Assembly (NCBI GenBank): GCA_002702705.1
Contig: PABH01000053.1
Location: 62,001-126,000 of the forward strand
Direction: 5' to 3'
DNA: 64,000 nucleotides
From: Anaerolineaceae bacterium
Lineage (GTDB): Bacteria; Chloroflexota; Anaerolineae; Anaerolineales; Anaerolineaceae
Of this stretch, positions 45,218 to 53,950 are shown one piece after another. The translations under genes were made by a program, and so were the position numbers. Under the pieces are notes generated by a model that saw only the letters and a program-made list of their open reading frames with translations, was not told where the DNA came from and ran no database searches. Positions within the stretch are counted from its first letter, which is position 1; each line of letters starts with the position of its first letter.

Positions 45218-45868
45218 TTATTGTTTTGGCTCTAATCCTTCTCGCTGTGCGAACAGTGCGGCTTGCGTTCTATTGGTTAAGTTTAATTTTGCTAAAATAT
45301 TACTTACATGAGTATGAACAGTTGCTTTACTAACGAACAAATTTTCCGCGATATCTTGATTGGTTAGTCCTTTTCCAAGATAAGTTAACACTTCAATTTC
45401 TCTTTCAGTTAGAACATTTAATTCATTAATCGACGGTTTTTTAGATTTTGGCTTACTGATTTGATTAAGCAATTTCCTGGCTATTTGAGGATGTAATGAT
45501 GATTCTCCCCGAAAAACTTGATGTATGGCGCGTACTAGTTCATCCGGATCTGAATCTTTTAATAAATAACCAGAAGCTCCCGCTTCAATTGCAGCGAATA
45601 CTTTTTCATCACTCGTAAAACTTGTTAAAACCAGAATTTTCTCACTTGGATTATTCTCTTTTATTTTTTGAATTGCTTCAACGCCATCCATTTCTGGCAT
45701 AACCAGATCCATCACGATTACATCTGGTGAAAGATGTTTCGATTTTTCAACAGCTTCTTTTCCATTGGCGCATTCCCCGACAACATTAATATCTGTTTCT
45801 ATGCTTAACATAGAAACAATTCCTTTACGAACCACAGGATGATCATCGACAACCATTACATTAATCAC
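45218..45868 (-). CDS. NarL/LuxR-family response regulator
   Basis: A 216-residue regulator. Receiver domain with acidic Asp8-Asp9, phospho-acceptor Asp54 (DVIVMDLVMPEMDG) and the Thr/Lys switch region (LTSFTSDEKVF, GYLLKD). The LuxR helix-turn-helix follows at about 150-212 (LTEREIEVLTYLGKGLTNQD, KATVHTHVSNILAKL). Its start overlaps the upstream kinase stop by 4 bases, so the two form a unit. Targets are unknown. Confidence 0.92.
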   Translation of the reverse strand: MINVMVVDDHPVVRKGIVSMLSIETDINVVGECANGKEAVEKSKHLSPDVIVMDLVMPEMDGVEAIQKIKENNPSEKILVLTSFTSDEKVFAAIEAGASGYLLKDSDPDELVRAIHQVFRGESSLHPQIARKLLNQISKPKSKKPSINELNVLTEREIEVLTYLGKGLTNQDIAENLFVSKATVHTHVSNILAKLNLTNRTQAALFAQREGLEPKQ

Positions 45869-47805
45869 AACTTCACCTCTACTTCGACCATCGTTCCAGA
45901 ATTGTTTTTTGAAATCAGGTTTAATTTTGCATTCATCAAATTAGCACGTTCTTGCATGGATTTCAATCCGAAACCACGTTTGATAGTGTTATTATATCCA
46001 ATCCCATTGTCTTCAATTTTAAGTGATAATACCTTGTTTGAAAAACCTAGGTTAACGCTGATTTTGTCTGCCTTTGCGTGTTTAACAATATTATTGAGTG
46101 CTTCTTGCGTGATACGGTAAAATCCCTCTTGTAAATCCATAGGAATTTCTGGAAATACTTCAGGAAAGCTAAAGCATACATCAAAACCAAGTTTTTCTTC
46201 CACACTTTCTAACCTCCGTTGGATGGCAATAATCAGACCTTCTTCTTCCAAAATCGATGGACGCAGTTCGTGAATAAAAATTCGCAGATCATTAAGTGCT
46301 TCTTTCGTTGTGTTTTTTAATTGATCTAATGTGTCTAAGGCTTCGTCATTTTTGTCTGATAAAATAAGCTTTTTTATTGTCCGGGAGTACAATAAAATTG
46401 CGTATAGGTTTTGGTTTACTGAATCGTGTAGGTTTCGAGCCATTTTTTGACGCTCATCATGTTTAGCAGCCAAACCAGCTTGTTGATATAAGTTTGCATG
46501 TTCAATTGCAATAGCAGCCTGATCTGCAAAAATTTTGATAATTCGAATATCATCCGGAGTAAATTGATTGCGTTTTTTTATAATATCTAGTATTCCAACT
46601 GGGTGTTGATGTATGGATAGGGGAATAGCTAAAACTGAAAATTTCGAACCATCCGGCAAACGCTGATCAATAAGGGATCGGTTTATTATTATTGGTTCTG
46701 AATTATTTAATGTTGTTTTTAATACAGAATCATTTAAGGGAATAACCACAGATGGGTGAATTAAAAAACCAGAAAACGAAGCCCGTTTTAATGTTTTTTG
46801 ATTGTTTTGAAGAAGATGGACCGTACTGCCAATTCCTTGGGTTAGGGCTATTGCGTTATCGCAAATCATATCTAAAACTTCATTTAACTGAAAACTTTGT
46901 AACATAGCCAAAGTAATTTGGTTAATACTCTGTGATTCAGCCAATCTTTGGTTAGTAATTTCGTATAGTCGTGAGTTTTCCAGTGCTAACGCCATCGCTC
47001 CTGTAATTGATTCAGAAGTTTTGACGAGCTGTTTGGGAAAGGGGAGGGGAGATTCTGTTTGGTCAATATTTAAGATAATAAAGCCTAATATTCTGTTATT
47101 AATGTGAATTGGAAGCGCCAATGCATACATAATTCCTAATTTTTTATACAAATAAGAGGGGTAATTTTTAGGGATATCACCAGGGTTTATGAAAATATAT
47201 TTTCCATTTTTGATTAATTCGGATAATAAAATATCTGTATCAGGGCGGAGAGATTCTTCATAAAAAGTTTTCATTTGAATCTTAGTTAGCTCACCTGATG
47301 TCATAAAGGGGTTATATGTTTGGAAAGGAAAATCTGCCAGATACAAGTACGCTTGATGAGAGGATGTTATCTTTAATAAGAGGTTTAAAATATCACCGAG
47401 GATTTTATATATATCGGGAGGGGTTGGAATAGACACTTCATTTTCCCAGTGATTAGGTTTTGAAGTATCGTTATAAGATTTTGAAAATGACACATCAAAC
47501 CAGGCTTGAACAAGTTTGTCGCGAAATTCGTAAAAATAAATGGCTTGATCAGAACTTAATGGTTTGCATATTTCGTATAGCTGATCTAAAGATCTTAATA
47601 TATAAACCGGAGAATAATTGATTTCTCTGTCTGAGTTAATAATTTCCGGCACCAAATCGATAAGTCTCTGTGGCTGGAGCATTAAATGATTTACGATGAC
47701 TTCTGTTTTTTGTGAATTAATAAAAATCGATGAGGGCGTATGACCAGCAAAGATCATTCGATTTTTTTCTACCCATAGATCTTTTAATTGATGTACCGAC
47801 TTCAT
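45865..47805 (-). CDS. GAF-domain sensor histidine kinase (HisKA_3)
   Basis: 646 residues, no membrane helices. Residues 1-125 are an unrecognised region; GAF-like domains follow (about 135-290 and 300-445; the second has VGILDIIKKRNQFTPDDIRI). The HisKA_3 box is RQKMARNLHDSVNQNLYAIL with His460, then the HATPase domain (RITQEALNNIVKHAKA, EDNGIGY, GFGLKSMQERANL). GAF domains commonly bind small ligands or heme; which one is not apparent. AAAGGGA lies 5 bases before the ATG. It is followed directly by its response regulator. Confidence 0.88.
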   Translation of the reverse strand: MKSVHQLKDLWVEKNRMIFAGHTPSSIFINSQKTEVIVNHLMLQPQRLIDLVPEIINSDREINYSPVYILRSLDQLYEICKPLSSDQAIYFYEFRDKLVQAWFDVSFSKSYNDTSKPNHWENEVSIPTPPDIYKILGDILNLLLKITSSHQAYLYLADFPFQTYNPFMTSGELTKIQMKTFYEESLRPDTDILLSELIKNGKYIFINPGDIPKNYPSYLYKKLGIMYALALPIHINNRILGFIILNIDQTESPLPFPKQLVKTSESITGAMALALENSRLYEITNQRLAESQSINQITLAMLQSFQLNEVLDMICDNAIALTQGIGSTVHLLQNNQKTLKRASFSGFLIHPSVVIPLNDSVLKTTLNNSEPIIINRSLIDQRLPDGSKFSVLAIPLSIHQHPVGILDIIKKRNQFTPDDIRIIKIFADQAAIAIEHANLYQQAGLAAKHDERQKMARNLHDSVNQNLYAILLYSRTIKKLILSDKNDEALDTLDQLKNTTKEALNDLRIFIHELRPSILEEEGLIIAIQRRLESVEEKLGFDVCFSFPEVFPEIPMDLQEGFYRITQEALNNIVKHAKADKISVNLGFSNKVLSLKIEDNGIGYNNTIKRGFGLKSMQERANLMNAKLNLISKNNSGTMVEVEVKL

Positions 47806-48042
47806 GAGTTCCCTTTACAATGCTATATCTGGCTGAATTATACAACAGGAAAGGATAATTTTGCCTTTATTATGATTGTGATAATAATACTTATCGAAAA
47901 CATAAAGAAGAATAAATCCCACCCATTATTATTTTATTGATTTTTTACTTTCGTAAAGAAAATGAGATTATTATCTCTGCTTAAGGTATAGAATAAGGTA
48001 ATTGTTCGCATCCGGTATTTATTTTCTGCTCACCCACTCTAA

Positions 48043-48051
48043 TGCTAAAAT
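48043..48051 (+). promoter_or_regulatory. Extended -10 promoter for the VOC-LarA-esterase genes
   Basis: TGCTAAAAT, an extended -10 element (TGn plus TAAAAT at 48046-48051), 37 bases before the ATG at 48088. No strong -35 is seen. The rest of the 280-base gap between the divergent kinase and this gene is AT-rich and holds no other feature I can support. Confidence 0.5.
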
Positions 48052-48087
48052 TGAATATGAACATTAGTGTTGAAAGGTATATCCGAC

Positions 48088-48459
48088 ATGATTAATATCC
48101 ACCAACAAATTACTTTTTTACCAACGAATAAATTCACTGAAATGGAGGCTTTTTACTCCGGGTTATTATCACTAAAAAAAGTTTTAGATCAAGGTGATTG
48201 TATTATATTTAAAACCACTGATTCGTCTTATATCGGTTTTTGTGAAAGAGAATTAGAACTTGGATCAAATCGAATCATATTAACATTGGTAACGGATCAA
48301 GTGGATGAATTTTATGAGCAACTTCAAAAAAAATCGGTTCAATGCGAATCGAAACCTTGTTTGAATGAAAAATATGCGATCTATCATTTTTTTGTAAAAG
48401 ACCCTAATGGTTATTTGGTCGAAATTCAACAATTTGTTAAAGGGTTTGACGGTCAATAA
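48088..48459 (+). CDS. VOC (glyoxalase/bleomycin resistance/dioxygenase) superfamily protein
   Basis: A 123-residue single-domain protein. It has the paired beta-alpha-beta-beta-beta modules of VOC proteins: ITFLPTNKFTEMEAFYSGLL, then CIIFKTTDSSYIGF, and a second module ending in FVKDPNGYLVEIQQF, where Glu of VEIQ is the usual metal ligand. The reaction cannot be assigned. The ATG at 48088 is preferred over the TTG at 48067 because GAAAGG lies upstream at normal distance. It ends exactly where the LarA-like gene begins, so they form a tight pair. Confidence 0.78.
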   Translation: MINIHQQITFLPTNKFTEMEAFYSGLLSLKKVLDQGDCIIFKTTDSSYIGFCERELELGSNRIILTLVTDQVDEFYEQLQKKSVQCESKPCLNEKYAIYHFFVKDPNGYLVEIQQFVKGFDGQ

Positions 48460-49716
48460 ATGAAATCAATCCATTTAAAGTATGGTAAAGATGGATACAT
48501 TCTAGGTTTGCCAGATGGATTAAACATCACACTAATCCATCCCCCTTTTCAAAAAATATCCGAATTTCCAAAGGTTAATTATGAAGATGATCAACTTCTA
48601 AAAAATAAAATTCTGGATCTTAAAAAGAATATTTCAGATCTCAGCATAGGTATATCTATCAATGATAAAACTCGTCCAGTCCCCTACCAACACTTACTAC
48701 CTGATTTATTAAAACACATTCACTCATTTGGAATTGATAATCACCAAATCACATTTTTTATTGCAAACGGGACGCACATTCCAGAAGAGCCAAAAACCCA
48801 AACACATATACCAGATTTTATTAAAGCTAACTATGAAATCATCAGTCATAATTGTGATAACAGAACAAATATTCAATATTTAGGAGTCACTTCTAGAGGT
48901 ACACCTGTATTCATTAATCGTTTGTTCATGAATTGTGATATCAAAATCGCAGTGGGTAATATCGAACCCCATCATTTTGCAGGCTACTCTGGCGGGGTCA
49001 AATCGGTTGCAATCGGTTTGGCAGGCAGGGAAACAATCCTTAAGAATCATAAACTTTTAGTAACTGATGAGGCAAAAGCTTGTAACTTTTTGACTAACCC
49101 ATTACGACAGGATATTGAAGAAATTGGGACTTTCTCCAGCCTCGATTTTTGTCTAAACTCGATAAAAGATAGTGAAAATAATCTTATCCAAGTTTTGTGG
49201 GGGAATCCAAGTGAAGTATTAAACAAAGCCATTCCTATTGTTGATAGTTTATTTCTGACAAAAATTAAGCATAAATTTGATGTGGTGATCGCTTCTGCAG
49301 GCGGGTATCCAAAGGATATTAACTTGTATCAAGCGCAAAAAGCAGTTACGAATGCTGCGAAAATAACCAAAAAAAGTGGTCTTGTTGTTTTAGTGGCAGA
49401 GTGCAGAGAAGGTTCAGGCAGTCTTGCATATGAAAATTATATGAAAAAGTTTTCTTCTCCATTTGAAATTATTCAGGAGTATGAACAAGGGAAATTTGAG
49501 ATTGGGCCACATAAAGCACTGCAATTTGCTTTTATTCAAACTCAGTTAAAGGTTGGCCTCTTTTCAAGTATGGATACTGAAATTGTTAAATCCTTATTGT
49601 TGTTTCCAATCTCTAATTTAAATAACTATATAAATGAAATGTTTCTATTAAATAAAAATTTATCCGTAGCTATTATGACTGATGCAGTTATAACAATCCC
49701 AAAGGAAGGAGCATAA
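48460..49716 (+). CDS. larA: LarA-like nickel-pincer 2-hydroxyacid racemase (DUF2088 family)
   Basis: 418 residues. The family motif DKTRPVP appears at about 69-75. GTHIP carries His106, and NIEPHHFAGYSGGVKS carries His171 and Lys181, followed by His197 near NHKLL. These match the L. plantarum LarA set His108, His174, Lys184 and His200 that hold the nickel pincer nucleotide cofactor. Family members racemise lactate and other 2-hydroxyacids. The cofactor biosynthesis genes larB, larC and larE are not in the window. The start follows the VOC stop with no gap. Substrate is unknown. Confidence 0.85.
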   Translation: MKSIHLKYGKDGYILGLPDGLNITLIHPPFQKISEFPKVNYEDDQLLKNKILDLKKNISDLSIGISINDKTRPVPYQHLLPDLLKHIHSFGIDNHQITFFIANGTHIPEEPKTQTHIPDFIKANYEIISHNCDNRTNIQYLGVTSRGTPVFINRLFMNCDIKIAVGNIEPHHFAGYSGGVKSVAIGLAGRETILKNHKLLVTDEAKACNFLTNPLRQDIEEIGTFSSLDFCLNSIKDSENNLIQVLWGNPSEVLNKAIPIVDSLFLTKIKHKFDVVIASAGGYPKDINLYQAQKAVTNAAKITKKSGLVVLVAECREGSGSLAYENYMKKFSSPFEIIQEYEQGKFEIGPHKALQFAFIQTQLKVGLFSSMDTEIVKSLLLFPISNLNNYINEMFLLNKNLSVAIMTDAVITIPKEGA

Positions 49717-49737
49717 AATTGAATGATAAGGAAATTT

Positions 49738-50511
49738 ATGGTAAACCCCCAGTTAAATGGAGAAGAGTTTGAACTTATTAATAATTACAATGCTTGTATT
49801 TTATTAACACATGGATTTACAGCAACCCCCGTAGAGGTTCGACCTTTGGCTGAAAGATTGTTTGATGCTGGATATGATGTGTTTGCTCCCCTATTACCTG
49901 GGCACAATACAGATCCGTTTGATATGAATGCTAAAAAATATTCTGATTGGACAGGATATTTAGAGCAAAAATTAGAAGTAATTCTCTCCAAATATGACTC
50001 TGTATTTGTTTCAGGAGAATCTATGGGTGGTTTATTATCATGTTATCTAGCGGAAAAATATCCGAGCATATCTGGGCTATTGTTATTTGCGCCGGCATTA
50101 TCTGTCAAAAATTTGTCTTTATTGGGCTTTATCCGCTTTTTTAAACCTTATCTCGGTACACCTGATAAATTAAATAATGAGAACAATGATGAAGATGAAT
50201 ATCCTTTCACGTGGAAAGGATATAATGTCAAACCCACAAAAGCTGGATATGAATTATATCGACTACAAAAACTTGTTCGGCATAATCTGGCAAACATTTT
50301 GCAGCCTACCCTTATTTTTCAAGGTATGTTAGACCAAACTATTGAGATTAACAGTGCGGAAATAGTTTACCAACACATCTCTTCTCCTCAAAAAGAATTA
50401 ATATATCTTGAAAATTCACGTCATTGTGTGATTTTGGATAAAGAATTCGATTTTATTGTAGAGAAATCATTAATTTTTCTAAATAAACTGGCTTCTAATT
50501 CTGCAACATAA
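49738..50511 (+). CDS. Carboxylesterase / monoacylglycerol lipase-like alpha/beta hydrolase
   Basis: A 257-residue alpha/beta hydrolase. The oxyanion-side motif is LLTHGFTATPVEVRPLAERL, the nucleophile elbow is GESMGG, the acid is in GMLDQTI and the base is His in NSRHCVILDKE. The order and spacing resemble Geobacillus Est30-type carboxylesterases. The ATG at 49738 has AAGGA six bases upstream and is preferred over the ATG at 49723. It starts 21 bases after the LarA-like stop and may share its transcript. The physiological ester is not known. Confidence 0.87.
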   Translation: MVNPQLNGEEFELINNYNACILLTHGFTATPVEVRPLAERLFDAGYDVFAPLLPGHNTDPFDMNAKKYSDWTGYLEQKLEVILSKYDSVFVSGESMGGLLSCYLAEKYPSISGLLLFAPALSVKNLSLLGFIRFFKPYLGTPDKLNNENNDEDEYPFTWKGYNVKPTKAGYELYRLQKLVRHNLANILQPTLIFQGMLDQTIEINSAEIVYQHISSPQKELIYLENSRHCVILDKEFDFIVEKSLIFLNKLASNSAT

Positions 50512-50539
50512 TCATTGTGGCAAGAACTTTGCTTTCGGT

Positions 50540-50545
50540 TATAAT
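50540..50545 (+). promoter_or_regulatory. Putative -10 box for the asp23-nusB genes
   Basis: A perfect TATAAT, 39 bases before the ATG at 50585. The best upstream hexamer (TTGTGG at 50515) is 19 bases away, so the -35 is weak. Confidence 0.35.
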
Positions 50546-50584
50546 AATCCTAAATGATCTTTTGTACTTTAAGATGGAGATAAT

Positions 50585-50941
50585 ATGACAACTACACCAA
50601 AACCAACCGGAAAAACCACAATTGCCCCTGAAGTATTGGTGACAATTTGCAAACTTACGACCTTATCTGTGGATGGCGTAAGCCGATTAGCAACAACTGT
50701 GCCCTCCGATGTAAATCGATTTTTTAATCGCGGTGTAAGCGAGGGGGTAAAAATATCAGTTGATGATGATACAGTATATGTGGATCTGTATATCATCGTA
50801 AAACATGATCATAATGTTCGCGATGTAAGCCATAAAATCCAAAATAAGGTAACCCGAGCGTTATCCGAGATGGTTGGAATGGATGTTGGTAAAATCAATA
50901 TACATATTGAGGATATAGAATACTCAGCGTTGAAGAAATAA
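50585..50941 (+). CDS. Asp23/Gls24 family protein
   Basis: A 118-residue member of the Asp23/Gls24 (DUF322) family: GKTTIAPEVLVTICKLTTLSVDGVSRLA at the start, read as adjacent parts, then VYVDLYIIVKHDHNVRDVS and INIHIEDIEY. In Firmicutes it is an envelope stress or alkaline-shock protein. In other phyla its gene sits beside nusB, as here (9-base gap). TGGAG precedes the ATG. No signal peptide or membrane helix is present. Confidence 0.88.
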   Translation: MTTTPKPTGKTTIAPEVLVTICKLTTLSVDGVSRLATTVPSDVNRFFNRGVSEGVKISVDDDTVYVDLYIIVKHDHNVRDVSHKIQNKVTRALSEMVGMDVGKINIHIEDIEYSALKK

Positions 50942-50950
50942 TGGTACCTT

Positions 50951-51385
50951 ATGAAAGCTAGAACGAAAGCAAGAAGCGTAGCACTACAAGTTTTGTATGA
51001 GTTTGATCTCTCAGGACATTCACCCCTCTATTCTTTGCAGTTTCGCTTGGAAGAAGATCCGATTGAGGAAAAATTAGTTGCCTTTACTGAAAATATCATT
51101 AATGGAGTTACACCAATTGTTAAATTACTTGATGATCTAATTGCTGAACATGCTCCAGAATGGCCTATGGATCAAGTTGCCGTCATTGATCGTAATATTT
51201 TACGTATTGCTCTGTGGGAATTCGCGGTCGAAAAATGCACACCAGTTAAGGTGGCAATTAACGAAGCAATTGAATTATCAAAGCTTTTTGGTACAGATGC
51301 TACACCTCGCTTCGTGAATGGTGTTTTAGGCAGTTTGGCCAATCGACAGAACGAAATAGAACAAAAAGTTCAATCCAGCCTTTAA
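50951..51385 (+). CDS. nusB: Transcription antitermination factor NusB
   Basis: A 144-residue all-helical NusB protein. The N-terminus ARSVALQVLYEFDLSG and the C-terminal half with VAVIDRNILRIALWEF, PVKVAINEAIELSKLFG and RFVNGVLGSLA match the family. It binds NusE (S10) and boxA RNA in rRNA transcription. Spacing to the following lipoprotein gene is 17 bases. Its location in an Asp23-NusB pair is typical. Confidence 0.93.
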   Translation: MKARTKARSVALQVLYEFDLSGHSPLYSLQFRLEEDPIEEKLVAFTENIINGVTPIVKLLDDLIAEHAPEWPMDQVAVIDRNILRIALWEFAVEKCTPVKVAINEAIELSKLFGTDATPRFVNGVLGSLANRQNEIEQKVQSSL

Positions 51386-51402
51386 GATTTGTGAGGGGTT
51401 CC

Positions 51403-53865
51403 ATGTTGTTAACAAAGAATTTTAAACAATATCTTTTTTTCGTTATATCTGTGGCTATTTTTGTCTCATTAACAGCTTGCAGTCTATCTAGTCAAAGTCC
51501 TGAGGCAGAAAATCCAATCGAATCCATTGGGGTTCAATATGAACAGACTATTCCTTTTGCTGAAACAATCTTTCATGTAACAATTCCGGCGGAAGTTCAG
51601 GAAACACTTGTTATTGAAATTGTTGATGATGTTACAGGAGTTGAGCTAAACCCGATCCGTTATGCGATGGAGAAGATTGATAAGACAAATTATCAAATTA
51701 CACTCCCGCTTAAATTAGGGTCAGTAGTTAAATATCGTTTCCTTTTGAATGGAGAAATACCAATTTATGAAACCTCAAACCAGGGTATAAAAATTCAATA
51801 TAGGGTTGCATATGTTAATTCAGCCATTGAGTTTTATGATGTTGTTTCAAATTGGGAAAATCAATCGTATGATTATACTTATGGAAGAATTGAAGGTACC
51901 GTAATTAACGCGGCTTCTAACTCACCGCTGCCAAACTTATTTGTTAGCGCTGGAGGACTTTCAACATTTACAAATTCACTAGGAAAATTCACGATTGACG
52001 GATTACCAGCTGGAAAACATAATCTGGTTATTCTCAGCACCGATGGAGAGTATAATGTTTTTCAACAAGAAGCCCTCATCGGAGCTGGCTTAACTACCCC
52101 TGCACCCATTAAGCTAGCCGCTTCAAATTTTGTTAATGTAACTTTTATTGTTACGCCTCCTGAAAACCATCCCCAAAACACAAAATTAAGAATTTTAGGC
52201 AATTCATATCAATTGGGAAATTTATTTGCTGAAGTTTACAATGGAGTTAACACAGTAGCTTCACGAGCCCCCAAACTGACGGAATTGCCAGATGGAAAAT
52301 ATACGATCACCCTAAGTTTACCGGCAGGTATGGATTTGAGGTACAAATATTCAATTGGTGATGGCTTTTGGAATGCGGAACAAACCTCCGATGAAACATT
52401 TAAAGTAAGGCAAATCATAGTTCCTGATAAAAATATAGTTATCAATGATGTAGTATATGCTTGGAGAGCGGGTAATAAAGCTCCTGTAACCTTTAATGTT
52501 CAAGTACCAGAAGTAACTGATGTTAATGATGTTATCAGCATTCAATTTAACCCATTTGGTTGGACTGCACCCATTCCAATGACGAAAATATCAGATAACC
52601 TATGGACTTTTACATTAGCAGGTCCTTTTAATTTAATAGATAATCTTAACTATCGCTATTGCAGAAATGATGCCTGCGGCCTAGCTGACGATATGTCTTC
52701 ATTGGGTAATACTGCTGGAGGTTTTGCACTAACTATTCAAGGAGAAGAACAGTCGATCAACGATACTGTAACAAATTGGTTCGGTTGGCAGCCGGCTAAT
52801 ACTCCAACTACATTGGTTGCCCCATCAATTTCGTCTCGTGGTTCTGATTTTGTTACCGGTGCCTACTTAACTAACCGGTATAGTTTATTTGAAGCAATTT
52901 ATGCTGACCAGGCTTTCCAGAATTTAATAGATATCCATTCCAATACCGTCATTATTCCTATTGAATGGACTCTAAATTCATTTTCTCCGGTATTAATTGG
53001 GCCAACTCCAGGGAATAACCCATTGTGGAAAGATGCTTTATCCATAATACAAAAAGCACAAAATAAAGGATTAGAAATTTGGCTTGCACCTAATATTGAA
53101 ATCGGCACTTATGCCTTGGGGCAATGGAACCAACAAATTTTGAGTTCCACATGGCAGCAAGAATTTAGCCAAGCTTACGGCGAGTTTTTGGTTTATACTG
53201 CTGATTTAGCGGCTTATATGAATGTCAAAGGGATTGTTTTGCCGACTGATGTTGTTCATATCCAGACAATTTCGAATTATAATGATTTATCAAATAATAT
53301 TCAGTCTACATCAAATCAATATTTTGATTCCCTTAAAGATCATTTTCAAGGATCTTATTTTCTAGAAATCGCCGATGAAACACTCATGGACGCTACAATT
53401 ACAACAAAAGTAGATGGTTTTTTGGTAAGGACTGATCTCAACTTAAATGTTGAGCAAGCATCTATCGAAGAATTACAACCTGCTTTTTCTCAATTTTTTG
53501 ACAGCAGTATTTACCCTTATTACGAATCTCAATCAAAACCAATCTGGATTGGATTAGATTATCCATCGGCTACTGGCGCGGAAACCGGTTGCGTTCAGTT
53601 TGGGGAAGAGTGTATCGATTTCCAAATATTAAATTATCTCAATTCTGATTTGCAATCTACTGTGTCCATTGATTCTGAAACCCAAGCAAATTTATATCAA
53701 GCAGCTTTAGCGGTTATAAACCAAACTTCTTGGGTGCAAGGATTAGTAACGTATGGTTATAATCCACAAGTTGCAATTCAGGATGCATCTAGTTCAGTCC
53801 GTGGTAAATCGGCTGCCGATGTATTGTGGTATTGGAATCCCCGATTATTAGGGTTAATCCAATAA
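51403..53865 (+). CDS. Multi-module lipoprotein: CBM20-like repeats, carboxypeptidase-regulatory domain and TIM-barrel glycosidase-like domain
   Basis: An 820-residue exported lipoprotein with lipobox SLTAC (Cys26). Three beta-sandwich modules, each ending in a D-V/T-V-x-x-W motif, lie at about 35-150, 243-350 and 359-465, in the manner of starch-binding CBM20-like domains. Between the first and second is a CarboxypepD_reg module (160-235, GRIEGTVINAASNSPLPN and GKFTIDGLPAGKHNLVI). From about 473 to the end is a TIM-barrel-like domain (SYNDLS, FLVRTDLNLNV, PIWIGLDYPSA and SAADVLWYWNPRL), resembling GH113-type barrels. The substrate is unresolved. The ATG at 51403 has GAGGGG five bases upstream and is preferred over the GTG at 51391. 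Confidence 0.72.
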   Translation: MLLTKNFKQYLFFVISVAIFVSLTACSLSSQSPEAENPIESIGVQYEQTIPFAETIFHVTIPAEVQETLVIEIVDDVTGVELNPIRYAMEKIDKTNYQITLPLKLGSVVKYRFLLNGEIPIYETSNQGIKIQYRVAYVNSAIEFYDVVSNWENQSYDYTYGRIEGTVINAASNSPLPNLFVSAGGLSTFTNSLGKFTIDGLPAGKHNLVILSTDGEYNVFQQEALIGAGLTTPAPIKLAASNFVNVTFIVTPPENHPQNTKLRILGNSYQLGNLFAEVYNGVNTVASRAPKLTELPDGKYTITLSLPAGMDLRYKYSIGDGFWNAEQTSDETFKVRQIIVPDKNIVINDVVYAWRAGNKAPVTFNVQVPEVTDVNDVISIQFNPFGWTAPIPMTKISDNLWTFTLAGPFNLIDNLNYRYCRNDACGLADDMSSLGNTAGGFALTIQGEEQSINDTVTNWFGWQPANTPTTLVAPSISSRGSDFVTGAYLTNRYSLFEAIYADQAFQNLIDIHSNTVIIPIEWTLNSFSPVLIGPTPGNNPLWKDALSIIQKAQNKGLEIWLAPNIEIGTYALGQWNQQILSSTWQQEFSQAYGEFLVYTADLAAYMNVKGIVLPTDVVHIQTISNYNDLSNNIQSTSNQYFDSLKDHFQGSYFLEIADETLMDATITTKVDGFLVRTDLNLNVEQASIEELQPAFSQFFDSSIYPYYESQSKPIWIGLDYPSATGAETGCVQFGEECIDFQILNYLNSDLQSTVSIDSETQANLYQAALAVINQTSWVQGLVTYGYNPQVAIQDASSSVRGKSAADVLWYWNPRLLGLIQ

Positions 53866-53894
53866 AATTAATTTACTTGTCTGTATCAATTATT

Positions 53895-53928
53895 GGACCA
53901 CCAATCTACCTGAGCGGTGGTTCTTTTT
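53895..53928 (+). terminator. Terminator after the multi-module lipoprotein
   Basis: An 8-bp stem (53895-53902 with 53916-53923, one G-U pair) with a 13-base loop, followed by five T residues. It lies 29 bases after the stop. Read on the minus strand it precedes nothing T-rich, so it serves the plus gene. Confidence 0.75.
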
Positions 53929-53950
53929 ATGGAAAAAACTAATTTGAAAT

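Noticed and set aside
47806-48087. Short gene in the gap between the GAF kinase and VOC protein
   Set aside because: No frame with SD and family resemblance; the gap is AT-rich and best explained as two divergent promoter regions.
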